Assembly: GCF_013133775.1 (NCBI RefSeq)
Contig: NZ_JABGBO010000008.1
Coordinates: 62,001 to 126,000 of the forward strand
Direction: 5' to 3'
Source: Pelistega europaea
GTDB taxonomy: Bacteria; Pseudomonadota; Gammaproteobacteria; Burkholderiales; Burkholderiaceae_B
DNA length: 64,000 nt
Part shown: one piece after another, positions 20,247 to 28,691 of the stretch
How positions within the stretch are numbered: the stretch's first letter is position 1
How the letters are laid out: every line of letters begins with the position of its first letter
Notes under the pieces: model-generated
Seen by the model: the letters and a program-made list of their open reading frames with translations, nothing else
Told to the model about the DNA's origin: nothing
The model's database searches: none
Program-made: the position numbers and the translations under genes

Positions 20247-21164
20247 ATGACAGCACTTATTACTTTACAGTATTGCCAGCAATTACTACAGGTTGCTCCG
20301 AGTTTAGGGGCGGCCATCACGCGGTATGCAGTAGTTTATGAAGGAAAGTTGATTGATTTCTTACGACCGGCTTCTAAGCAAGCGATTGAGCGTAGGGAAA
20401 TCAGTGAAATGTCGAGTTTTTTGATGGTGCCATGGGCAGGCAGAATTTATCACGGTTCGTTTACTTATGATGGTAAGCAAATTGTGTATCCTAGTCGTCT
20501 TTTAGATAATCCACATAGTATGCATGGTTTTACCAGAGATTTTCCATGGGTCGTGGAGTCGCAACAAGAAAATAGTTTAATTTTAAAGTTTGGTCATCAT
20601 GCTGACAAGGATTGGCCTTTTTCTTTTGAGGTGATACAGCAGTATGGTTTGGACGATACTGGTTTGAGTATTTGGGTGGATGTTAAAAATACGGGTGACA
20701 AGACTATGCCATTTAGTATGGGGCATCATCCATTTTTCCCTTGTGATGCCAATACTAAGTTATACACACGAGTGCAACAAGCATGGTTTAATGATAACGA
20801 TATGATGCCCACTCATCTTGATAACCATCCTTTAGTAGAAAAACTGGAACAGGGTTATGCCGTACAAGAACAAGTATGGGACACAATTTTTACTGGTTGG
20901 GATAGAAAGGTAGTGATTGACTGGGGCGATAGGCAGCTATCCTACCAAGTCAGTGAGCCGATGAATTTTTTTGTTCTCTATAATCCTCAAGGTATGTCAT
21001 GGTTTTGTGCTGAACCTTTTGCCAATATCACTGATAGTTTTAATTTAAGAAATAAATTCCCAAGAGAGAGTATAGGGGGAATGGATTTATTGCCAGGAGA
21101 GGGTATAAAGACGAGTTTTTTATTGCAACCGAGGTTTAAAAGTGTCTGTAGCAGCCCTTTCTAG
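20247..21164 (+). CDS. Aldose 1-epimerase (galactose mutarotase-like)
   Basis: Beta-sandwich mutarotase-fold protein interconverting sugar anomers or a related hexose-6-phosphate. Recognisable blocks are MVPWAGRIYHGSF, HSMHGFTRDFPW with the catalytic His region and MGHHPFFP. About 305 residues from the ATG at 20247; a TTG at 20232 is also in frame, and neither has a clear ribosome site, so the start is uncertain. It is close behind the D-lactate-type dehydrogenase and may be cotranscribed. Sugar substrate not predictable. Confidence 0.75.
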   Translation: MTALITLQYCQQLLQVAPSLGAAITRYAVVYEGKLIDFLRPASKQAIERREISEMSSFLMVPWAGRIYHGSFTYDGKQIVYPSRLLDNPHSMHGFTRDFPWVVESQQENSLILKFGHHADKDWPFSFEVIQQYGLDDTGLSIWVDVKNTGDKTMPFSMGHHPFFPCDANTKLYTRVQQAWFNDNDMMPTHLDNHPLVEKLEQGYAVQEQVWDTIFTGWDRKVVIDWGDRQLSYQVSEPMNFFVLYNPQGMSWFCAEPFANITDSFNLRNKFPRESIGGMDLLPGEGIKTSFLLQPRFKSVCSSPF

Positions 21165-21237
21165 GAAGTTGTAGATATTGATAGGGTTTACTCCCAGATT
21201 TGGGGTGTCGGTGTTTCTATTTGCTTTTTATCTATCA

Positions 21238-21280
21238 GTTGCACCTTTTTCTTCATTCATGGTGAAGATTAAGGTGCAAC
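21238..21280. terminator. Hairpin between convergent epimerase and tctA genes
   Basis: Perfect 10-bp outer arms GTTGCACCTT (21238-21247) and AAGGTGCAAC (21271-21280) surround a second stem TCTTCA (21250-21255) / TGAAGA (21263-21268). It lies 74 bp after the epimerase stop and 22 bp after the tctA stop, so it can serve both directions, though T-runs are modest. Confidence 0.6.
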
Positions 21281-21302
21281 TAAATAGAAAGTTTTTGCTA
21301 CC

Positions 21303-22808
21303 TTAATCCTCAACAAACGCTTCTTCACGTTTCTTGCGGATGGCAGGTAAAGCTACGATAATAATCAAACCTACAGCAAGAAGTAGTAATGTGGCGGATA
21401 ATGGGCGAGTGACAAAGGTTGTGATGTCTCCACGAGAGAAGAGCAATGCTCTACGGAAGTTTTCTTCCATCATAGGACCAAGTACTACACCTAATAATAG
21501 AGGAGCTCCTTCGCAGCGCAATTTACTCCAAATATAACCAATAATCCCGAAAATGGCCATTACATAGATGTCAAAAACATTGTAATTTAATGAGTAGACA
21601 CCGATGGAGCAGAATAATAAAATGGCTGGGAATAGAATACGATAAGGTACTTTCAATAATTTAACCCATAACCCGACAAGTGGTAAGTTAAGTACAACAA
21701 GCATTAAATTACCAACCCACATTGACACAATTAATCCCCAGAATAGGTCGGGGTGTGAAGACATGACTTGAGGTCCTGGTTGGATGTTATGAATCATCAT
21801 TGCCCCTACCATTAATGCCATTACTGCATTACCTGGTATACCCAGAGTAAGTAGGGGGATAAAGGAAGTTTGAGCAGCAGCATTGTTGGCTGACTCTGGT
21901 CCTGCTAAACCTGCAGGATGTCCTTTGCCAAAACGAGAAGGTTCACGGGAGAGCTTTTTCTCAAGGGTGTAAGAGGCAAAGGCGGACAACACCGCACCAC
22001 CACCAGGAAGAATACCCAAGGCGGAACCGAGTGCAGTGCCACGAACCACAGCAGGTGCTGCTTCTTTAAATTCTTGACGATTTGGGTAGAGAGAGCCAAT
22101 TTTATCGGTAATATTAACTCGGTTTTCTTTTTGAGCTAGATTATTCATAATCTCTGCTAAACCAAATACCCCCATGGCAATGACAGCAAAGTCTAAACCA
22201 TCTTGTAATTCAGGAATATCAAAGTCAAAACGAGCTACCCCTGAGTCTACATCGGTACCTATCATACCAATGAGCAGACCTAGTACAATCATACATAGAG
22301 CTTTAGGTAGTGAGCCAGAAGCAAGTACAATCGCCCCGATTAGACCTGTTACCATAAGAGAAAAATATTCTGCAGGACCAAACTCAAAGGCTAATGAGGC
22401 AAGAGGTGGTGCAAAAGCAGCAAGTAGTACAGTCGCTACACAACCTGCGAAAAAAGAACCTAGTGCAGCGATGGATAAAGCAGCACCGGCTCGCCCATTC
22501 TTTGCCATCTGGTGGCCATCTAATACCGTGACAACCGCAGATGTCTCGCCAGGCAATGCAACCAAAATGGCTGTTGTCGAGCCACCATACTGCGAACCAT
22601 AGTAAATCCCAGCAAGCATAATAAGTCCTGCAACTGGAGGTAATACATAGGTCAATGGCAGTAGCATGGCGATAGTAGGTACTGGACCAATTCCTGGTAA
22701 AACGCCGATAAGCGTACCCAACACACAACCTACAAAAGCATAGAGTAGATTTTCGGGAGTGACAGCAACAGAAAAACCGAGTGCTAAATTATGAAGTAAA
22801 TCCATCAT
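21303..22808 (-). CDS. tctA: Tripartite tricarboxylate transporter, large membrane subunit
   Basis: A 501-residue membrane protein with about 11-12 hydrophobic segments, the channel component that works with TctB and a periplasmic binding protein TctC. Diagnostic stretches are GTLIGVLPGIGPVPTIAMLLPLTY, GIYYGSQYGGSTTAILVALPGE and the repeated-half segments PGGGAVLSAFASY and LTLGIPGNAVMALMVGAM. Its ATG follows the tctB stop by 2 bp with the SD GGGAGC inside tctB. Substrate unknown: citrate and other carboxylates are known for the family. Confidence 0.92.
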   Translation of the reverse strand: MMDLLHNLALGFSVAVTPENLLYAFVGCVLGTLIGVLPGIGPVPTIAMLLPLTYVLPPVAGLIMLAGIYYGSQYGGSTTAILVALPGETSAVVTVLDGHQMAKNGRAGAALSIAALGSFFAGCVATVLLAAFAPPLASLAFEFGPAEYFSLMVTGLIGAIVLASGSLPKALCMIVLGLLIGMIGTDVDSGVARFDFDIPELQDGLDFAVIAMGVFGLAEIMNNLAQKENRVNITDKIGSLYPNRQEFKEAAPAVVRGTALGSALGILPGGGAVLSAFASYTLEKKLSREPSRFGKGHPAGLAGPESANNAAAQTSFIPLLTLGIPGNAVMALMVGAMMIHNIQPGPQVMSSHPDLFWGLIVSMWVGNLMLVVLNLPLVGLWVKLLKVPYRILFPAILLFCSIGVYSLNYNVFDIYVMAIFGIIGYIWSKLRCEGAPLLLGVVLGPMMEENFRRALLFSRGDITTFVTRPLSATLLLLAVGLIIIVALPAIRKKREEAFVED

Positions 22809-22810
22809 GA

Positions 22811-23362
22811 TTATTTGCTCCCTTTAATTTTGAACACAAGTACAACTAAACCTGCAACAATAGACAGTGGAATAACGACTTGTGCAATGCTACTCCATTC
22901 AGCAAATGGGATAGGCAGCGTAGGGAAAACAAGTCCAAGTCCTTTAATAAAAGTTAGCCAAGCGAAAAGAATTAAAAAGATAGCATTAAAAACAGCAATC
23001 TTAAAACTGAACTCGTGACTAGCAAGGCTACTGAACAGAATGAGTATTACGATAGAAAGATAGATGCCTACATAGTTCAGCATCAGTGCAAATAGCGAAA
23101 TAGAGCCTATCACCAGAATAAGGATATCCCAGTCAAAGTGACGTACATCATGTTCGTGGTTATGTTCGCCACGTAGGGCAGATAATGCCACGATAGCTCC
23201 TAAAATAACTAGCAAGACACCTAGAATAAACGGGAAATACCCTGGCCCCATGCGAGCAGCAGTTCCCATAGAATACTTTGCTTGGGCTATGAGGGCAAAG
23301 CCTGCGCCAAGCGCCATAAACATCAAACCTGACCAAAAGTCCTGTTGGTTTTTCACTAACAT
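22811..23362 (-). CDS. tctB: Tripartite tricarboxylate transporter, small membrane subunit
   Basis: A 183-residue protein with four hydrophobic segments, the poorly conserved small subunit of the TctABC system. The start VKNQQDFWSGLMFMALGAGFALIAQAKYSMGTAARMGPGYFP is typical, with the GPGYFP signature. It sits between tctC and tctA in the standard order, separated from tctC by a hairpin-containing spacer of 138 bp. Confidence 0.88.
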   Translation of the reverse strand: MLVKNQQDFWSGLMFMALGAGFALIAQAKYSMGTAARMGPGYFPFILGVLLVILGAIVALSALRGEHNHEHDVRHFDWDILILVIGSISLFALMLNYVGIYLSIVILILFSSLASHEFSFKIAVFNAIFLILFAWLTFIKGLGLVFPTLPIPFAEWSSIAQVVIPLSIVAGLVVLVFKIKGSK

Positions 23363-23443
23363 GATTTTTCCCTAATAAGTTATATGTTTTCGATTGGTCA
23401 TGACGGTTGATGCATGGAATCAAATCATCATGACAAATAAGAA

Positions 23444-23478
23444 ACCTAAGTAACACAGTATTTCGGTATTACTTAGGT
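23444..23478 (-). terminator. Attenuator-like hairpin between tctC and tctB
   Basis: Perfect 10-bp arms ACCTAAGTAA (23444-23453) and TTACTTAGGT (23469-23478), followed in the minus direction by TTCTTATTTG. It lies 23 bp after the tctC stop. Partial termination or 3'-end protection here would give more binding protein than membrane subunits, as is common for such transporters. Confidence 0.6.
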
Positions 23479-23500
23479 ATTCATTTTCAATATGAGCTTT

Positions 23501-24481
23501 TTATTTTAGTTCAATTTTTCCTTTGGTAACAACCCCTTTTGCCCAGTCATACTGAGTTTGAATTTCTTTTGCAAACTCCTCTGGTGTATTGCCAGAAGCA
23601 AAAGCGCCTTGTTTAAGTAAAGATGCTTTGACCTCTTCGTCTTTGAGCGCTTCAGATGCTGCTTTATAAAGCGTGTCAATAATCTCTTTAGGAGTATTGG
23701 CAGGTGCCAACAAACCATACCAAACGGGGTTGTTAAGTTCAGGGTAACCTAACTCTTTAAAAGTGGGTACATTAGGCAATTCAGGAAGACGTTCTGGCCA
23801 TGCAATGGCAAGTGCGTTGAGACTTTTGGCCTGAATGTGTGTTAAAGAAGAAGGAAGATTGTCAAACATAATCTTTACATGGCCAGCCACAGTGTCTGCA
23901 ACGGCAGGGCCAGCACCACGATAAGCAACATGGACAATATCAGTTCCTGTTGAGAGACGGAATGCCTCCCCAAGTAGATGAAGCACACTACATTGACCGG
24001 AAGATGCATAGGTATAGTCACCTGGGTGAGCCTTAATCTCCTCTAAAAAACCCTTAAAGTCTTTAGCAGGGAAACTAGGGTTTACCTCCACAATATTGGG
24101 TACATTAGCAAAGTTGGTCACAGGGGCAAAGTCTTTGAGAGCATCATAACCTAGGCCTTTGGGTTTGCATGCAGGATTTACTCCCAAAGTAGATACTGTT
24201 GCAATGGAAAGCGTGTAACCATCAGGCTTGGCACGGGCCGCTTCTTGTGCACCAATGGCACCACCAGCTCCCCCTTTATTATCCACAACAATGGATTGCC
24301 CTAAAATCTCTCCCATCTTTTTGGTGACAATGCGAGTGACAATGTCAGTTGAACCGCCAGGTGCAAATGGCACAATAACACGAATGGGGCGATCTGGATA
24401 GGCTGCATGTGCCGCTGATGAGAAAGCGACTAGACCAAAAGCGACAAGGGTAGCTACTTTAGAAAAAGTTTTTTTCATCAT
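23501..24481 (-). CDS. tctC: Tripartite tricarboxylate transporter substrate-binding protein
   Basis: Periplasmic solute receptor of the Bug/TctC family, 326 residues. A clear signal peptide (MMKKTFSKVATLVAFGLVAFSSAAHA) precedes YPDRPIRVIVPFAPGGSTDIVTR, the canonical start of mature Bug proteins, and DNKGGAGGAIGA follows. The ATG at 24481 has GGAG 6 bases upstream. Bug proteins are very numerous in Bordetella relatives. Ligand cannot be told from sequence. Confidence 0.92.
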   Translation of the reverse strand: MMKKTFSKVATLVAFGLVAFSSAAHAAYPDRPIRVIVPFAPGGSTDIVTRIVTKKMGEILGQSIVVDNKGGAGGAIGAQEAARAKPDGYTLSIATVSTLGVNPACKPKGLGYDALKDFAPVTNFANVPNIVEVNPSFPAKDFKGFLEEIKAHPGDYTYASSGQCSVLHLLGEAFRLSTGTDIVHVAYRGAGPAVADTVAGHVKIMFDNLPSSLTHIQAKSLNALAIAWPERLPELPNVPTFKELGYPELNNPVWYGLLAPANTPKEIIDTLYKAASEALKDEEVKASLLKQGAFASGNTPEEFAKEIQTQYDWAKGVVTKGKIELK

Positions 24482-24728
24482 GATTGTCTCCATAATGGTA
24501 ATAGAAATCAGGTTTGATTCTAACGTATAAAAAGATAACCACAATAGGAGGAGTTTCTTTTTAAGGGTTTTTACGCTGTTTATGCTATAACTTTTCTTAT
24601 ATTTGTTCCATGATAGTGCATTTTTATCTTAAATTTGTCTGAAATGGAAATGGCAGTTGACCTGCTTTAAAGTGATAAAACTGTCCCCATATTGCCAAGT
24701 GAAGAAGATTTATGGTTGGTGGGTGTTT

Positions 24729-24747
24729 TGTACCTGTGGTGGGTACA
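24729..24747 (+). promoter_or_regulatory. Dyad upstream of copZ, possible metal-regulator site
   Basis: TGTACC (24729-24734) and GGTACA (24742-24747) are perfect arms around a 7-base centre TGTGGTG, 42 bp before the copZ ATG. The GTACC...GGTAC layout recalls CsoR-type operators, but no CsoR, CueR or CopY gene is in the window. It could also fold as a leader hairpin. Assignment is tentative. Confidence 0.35.
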
Positions 24748-24788
24748 GAAAATCGATCAACTCCTACAATTTAAACAAGGAGTTTATG

Positions 24789-24998
24789 ATGCAAACAGTA
24801 ACATTGAAAATTGACGGCATGACTTGCGGTGGTTGCGTGAAGAGTGTGAGCCGTGTGTTAACAGGTATTGCAGGAGTACAAAGTGCTGATGTAAGCCGTG
24901 AGCAAGCACAGGCGGTAGTGACTTTTGATGAACAAGCAACTAATGTGGATGCATTAATTGAAGCTGTAGAAGACGCGGGTTACGATGCATCAAAATAA
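24789..24998 (+). CDS. copZ: Copper chaperone, CopZ-like HMA-domain protein
   Basis: A 69-residue soluble heavy-metal-associated domain with the Cu(I)-binding motif GMTCGGC near the N-terminus and the terminal VEDAGYDA. It would deliver Cu(I) to the following ATPase. ATG 24789 has AAGGAG 6 bases upstream; an adjacent ATG at 24786 is less well spaced. It is followed by copA after 85 bp, with a hairpin in between. Confidence 0.9.
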   Translation: MQTVTLKIDGMTCGGCVKSVSRVLTGIAGVQSADVSREQAQAVVTFDEQATNVDALIEAVEDAGYDASK

Positions 24999-25021
24999 GT
25001 AGATTTTGCTATTTTTTATGA

Positions 25022-25049
25022 TAGGTGAAATGGTTGTCTGTTTCACCTA
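25022..25049 (+). repeat. Hairpin in the copZ-copA spacer
   Basis: Nine-bp perfect arms TAGGTGAAA (25022-25030) and TTTCACCTA (25041-25049) with a 10-base loop. No T-run follows, so it more likely stabilises the copZ transcript or limits read-through into copA than terminates it. Confidence 0.5.
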
Positions 25050-25083
25050 AGAGCATGCATTCCCCCACAAAAGAGAGATTATT

Positions 25084-27333
25084 ATGCAACAAAAACAGAG
25101 TTTTGCTATTGAGGGCATGACTTGTCAGGCTTGTGCAACACGTATTGAGAAAGTGTTAAACAAAAAAGATGCGATTGTGCAGGCAGAAGTTAACTTTGCC
25201 AGTGAAGAGGCACAAGTTGTATTTGATAATCAGCAAATAGATACAGATGGGGTGATTAAACTTATTGAAAAAGCCGGCTATCAGGCTTCTATAAAAAAAG
25301 AAATTGCCATCGCACCAGCTTCCCATGTAAGCATACGTCTATGGGTGCTATTGCTGATTAATATTCCCTTTATTATTGGTATGGTGGGCATGCTTATTGG
25401 GCAACACCATCTTATGCTTCCTCCTTTATGGCAATTTATTCTAGCAAGCATTGTTCAGCTAGTACTTGCTGTCCCATTTTATAAAAGTGCATGGGCCTCT
25501 ATTAAAGGGGGGCTTGCTAATATGGATGTACTTGTCACAATAGGCACAGTGTCTATTTACCTTTATTCTACCTATATGTTGTTTTGGGGAGATGCTAGTG
25601 TTGCCGGGGCGTTGGCTAGCAATATGGCGGATATGAGTGCTAACTCAGCAATGGCGGGACATAGTCTGGTTCCTCATGGGGGGCATGATTTGGCGTCAAC
25701 AATGGGGATGCCTCACGTTTACTTTGAGGCAAGCGTGATGGTGATTGGTTTTGTGAGTTTGGGCAAGTTTCTTGAAGAAAGAGCTAAGAAAAATAGTCTG
25801 AACAGCTTATCTTTGTTGTTAAAGTTACGCCCTACCCAGGTTCAAGTCAAACGTGATGAGACATGGACGACAGTTCCTCTTAATCAAGTGCAAATTGGAG
25901 ATGTTATCCGTGCTAACCACGGGGATCGCATTGCTGCTGATGGTGTGGTATTAAGTGGTAATGGTTGGGCTGATGAAAGTCATCTTACAGGAGAGTCACG
26001 CCCTGAAGAAAAGGCAACAGGTAGTCAGGTATTAGCTGGTTCTGTATTAAATGATGGCAGTATTATTTACCAAGCAAAACAGCTGGGTGCAAAGACTTTA
26101 TTGGGCGATATGATGTCAGCTCTATCAGAGGCACAGGGTAGTAAAGCACCTATTGCTCGTATTGCTGATAAAGTTTCTGGTATTTTTGTCCCTGTAGTGG
26201 TAGGGATTGCTTTGCTAACCTTTGTGTTGACATTATGGCTTAAGGGCGATATGACAGTTGCTATTATGAATGCGGTTGCCGTACTGGTAATTGCTTGCCC
26301 ATGTGCATTAGGCTTAGCAACCCCGGCGGCGATTATGGTGGGTATGGGGCAAGCAGTCAAACGTGGTATATGGTTTAAAGATGCTACGGTGATGGAGGAA
26401 GCGGCTCATGTCAATGTTGTCGTTTTTGATAAAACAGGTACTTTAACAGAGGGCAAGCCACAGTTAGGAGCTGTTTCTTTAGTGGCAGGTACTGGTCTGA
26501 GCGAAAACGATTTGCTACGTATTGCAGCAAGTGTAGAGCAAAGTGCTACCCACCCGTTAGCACGGGCGATTGTTAATGCAGCACAAACTAAGGCATTGAC
26601 TTTAACAGAACCTACTAAAGTAGAATTTATCGTGGGAGAGGGTATGTTAGCCAATCTTCCTGATGTGGGAGAGGTTCGTGTAGGTAAGGCAGATTTTTGT
26701 CATTTTATCTTGCCTGCCGAGCATGAGGCGATATGGGATGTTGCAAGTATTGTGGCGGTATCGGTCAATGGTAAAGCGATAGGTGCTTTTGCATTGGCTG
26801 ATGGACTTAAGGAGGATACAGTCGATGCCATTAGACGACTCAAAGAAAATAATATTGATATTTATGTGATGAGTGGTGACCATCCTCAAGTGGTCTCTTA
26901 TGTGGCAGGTCAACTGGGGATTCCTCATGCTTTTGGTAACTTGAGTCCTCGTGACAAGGCTGAACGTATTCAAGCCCTGAAAAAAGAGGGAAAAATTGTC
27001 GCTATGGTAGGAGACGGTGTAAATGATGCTCCGGCATTGGCGGCAGCAAATGTAAGTTTTGCTATGAAAGGCGGCTCCGATGTAGCAGAGTATTCTGCTT
27101 CTGCAACCTTAATGCAACAGTCTGCTAACCAGATGGTAGATGCTTTGTTGGTGTCGCGGGCTACCTTGCACAATATCAAGCAAAACCTATTTTTTGCTTT
27201 TATTTATAATGTACTCGGTATACCACTAGCTGCTTTTGGTTTTCTTAATCCCGTGATTGCGGGGGCTGCTATGGCAATGAGTTCAGTATCGGTATTAAGT
27301 AATGCTTTAAGACTTAAATATTTAAAAATTTAG
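25084..27333 (+). CDS. copA: Cu(I)-exporting P-type ATPase
   Basis: A 749-residue P1B-type ATPase pumping Cu(I) out of the cytoplasm, either for detoxification or to load periplasmic cuproenzymes. It has one N-terminal HMA domain (GMTCQAC, C14 and C17), TGES (302-305), the transmembrane CPC site (405-407), DKTGT with phosphorylated D449, the HP motif in THPLARAI and GDGVNDAPAL. An unusual His/Met-rich extracytoplasmic loop (about residues 180-210) may receive or hand over copper. One HMA rather than two. It is convergent with the nitrite-reductase block. Confidence 0.93.
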   Translation: MQQKQSFAIEGMTCQACATRIEKVLNKKDAIVQAEVNFASEEAQVVFDNQQIDTDGVIKLIEKAGYQASIKKEIAIAPASHVSIRLWVLLLINIPFIIGMVGMLIGQHHLMLPPLWQFILASIVQLVLAVPFYKSAWASIKGGLANMDVLVTIGTVSIYLYSTYMLFWGDASVAGALASNMADMSANSAMAGHSLVPHGGHDLASTMGMPHVYFEASVMVIGFVSLGKFLEERAKKNSLNSLSLLLKLRPTQVQVKRDETWTTVPLNQVQIGDVIRANHGDRIAADGVVLSGNGWADESHLTGESRPEEKATGSQVLAGSVLNDGSIIYQAKQLGAKTLLGDMMSALSEAQGSKAPIARIADKVSGIFVPVVVGIALLTFVLTLWLKGDMTVAIMNAVAVLVIACPCALGLATPAAIMVGMGQAVKRGIWFKDATVMEEAAHVNVVVFDKTGTLTEGKPQLGAVSLVAGTGLSENDLLRIAASVEQSATHPLARAIVNAAQTKALTLTEPTKVEFIVGEGMLANLPDVGEVRVGKADFCHFILPAEHEAIWDVASIVAVSVNGKAIGAFALADGLKEDTVDAIRRLKENNIDIYVMSGDHPQVVSYVAGQLGIPHAFGNLSPRDKAERIQALKKEGKIVAMVGDGVNDAPALAAANVSFAMKGGSDVAEYSASATLMQQSANQMVDALLVSRATLHNIKQNLFFAFIYNVLGIPLAAFGFLNPVIAGAAMAMSSVSVLSNALRLKYLKI

Positions 27334-27359
27334 CCCTATATTGGTTTTAAATTTTTGCC

Positions 27360-28586
27360 TTAATAGCAGATACTATTGTTGGAGCCCATGCGAAGCAATC
27401 CTCCCATCACAATACCACTAATTCGCAGTGGCTCAAGCATTTCTCGTGTACGAATATCGAAACGCAATACTTGTGGAGGACCTTCATCTACAGTAACAAA
27501 AAGGGTTTTGCTATCACCAGTGACCCACATATCTACGATTTCATAAGGAAAGCGGTAGACCTTGCGATTATCAGGATTATCGAAATCGTGAAACATCAGA
27601 CCCCGGTCTCCACCAATAATCCATGTGCTTTCTAACCATCCACTACGAATGAGGCGGGGAGAAAAGTCGACTTCATAGCGTAGCGGTTTCTCATCACCAC
27701 GCTCTAAATTAAAGTATGCCATATGCCCTGATACATCTGCAAAAATAACACGTTTAGAGTAAGCATCAATGTAGGGTGACACCATGGGTCGATAAGTAGT
27801 TCCTACCGTATACATAGGACCAGTTTGAAGTAATTTATCGGTTTCAGGGAAATAGATTAAACCCTCTGTACCATCAAGAGTATTAAAGGCAATCATATAA
27901 TCTTCAGGACTTGCTACTCCTTTATCCAAGCCTGCAGAAGTATTAAGTCGCTTGCTAAAATCCAGTTGCCGCCAAGGTATATGGACATCGTCATAGCCAT
28001 GTTTATGATGGATAACTGGCTTGGTCTTATCTAAAATCCAGAAAGATTGGCTAAACGAACTAAATAGTAAAGTGTAGTATTGATAAAGTACTGTTTGGCG
28101 CTGTGGTGAGTCAAATTTCTCAGGGAAAATTTTTAATTCTCCTGAGATATAGTTAATGATTCCTACCTGGTCTCGTAACGCCACTGCAAGTAGCTTGGAT
28201 TGTGGGATAAAGAATACCTGATAGACAGGAGAGGGTAGCTTGATAACCTTGGTTTGACGTGTTTTTAAATCATGAAGATAAAGCTCGGATAGGTTAGGAT
28301 TACCAACAGCAAGCATATGATCATCACGAGCAATCTCAATCACATCTGGACGGAAATTAAAGTTGAGATGTCCAACACGCTCACCAGTGATAATATCAAA
28401 CACAGCAATATAATAAGTTGATTTATCTGTAACGAAAAGATAACGTGTGGGTGCATATAAAGAGGGTTCAGCAGCCTCGCTGGAAGAGGTTGTGGACTCT
28501 TGTGTTGCTGCATTCACCCATGAAGATAAACCAGATAAACCTAGTGTGAGTCCTGCAGTTAATGATAAAAAATCGCGTCTTTTCAT
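27360..28586 (-). CDS. Tat-exported beta-propeller-like protein of unknown function
   Basis: A 408-residue protein I cannot name. The N-terminus MKRRDFLSLTAGLTLGLSGLSSWVNA is a twin-arginine-type signal peptide (KRRDFLSL). The mature part reads as repeated short strands of WD40/YVTN type, such as YLFVTDKSTYYIAVFDIITGE, HMLAVGNPNLSELYLHDLKT and TLFVTVDEGPPQVLRFDIRTRE, which suggests a periplasmic beta-propeller. No haem motif was seen. It lies 105 bp behind the SCO-thioredoxin fusion and in line with nirK, so a role in nitrite reductase maturation or electron delivery is possible. AAGG precedes the ATG. Confidence 0.7.
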   Translation of the reverse strand: MKRRDFLSLTAGLTLGLSGLSSWVNAATQESTTSSSEAAEPSLYAPTRYLFVTDKSTYYIAVFDIITGERVGHLNFNFRPDVIEIARDDHMLAVGNPNLSELYLHDLKTRQTKVIKLPSPVYQVFFIPQSKLLAVALRDQVGIINYISGELKIFPEKFDSPQRQTVLYQYYTLLFSSFSQSFWILDKTKPVIHHKHGYDDVHIPWRQLDFSKRLNTSAGLDKGVASPEDYMIAFNTLDGTEGLIYFPETDKLLQTGPMYTVGTTYRPMVSPYIDAYSKRVIFADVSGHMAYFNLERGDEKPLRYEVDFSPRLIRSGWLESTWIIGGDRGLMFHDFDNPDNRKVYRFPYEIVDMWVTGDSKTLFVTVDEGPPQVLRFDIRTREMLEPLRISGIVMGGLLRMGSNNSICY

Positions 28587-28691
28587 TGTCTACCTTGATT
28601 GGTGGTATTTGCTATGTGCTACATTGCTTCACAATATTAAATTGCCTTTTTGTGCATGATGTCCACGGGAACTATCATTTTACGAGAAAGT

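Noticed and set aside
24657-24687. CueR/MerR-type promoter with a 19-bp spacer before copZ
   Set aside because: TTGACC is present, but no acceptable -10 lies 19 or 20 bp downstream and the dyad that CueR needs is not centred there.
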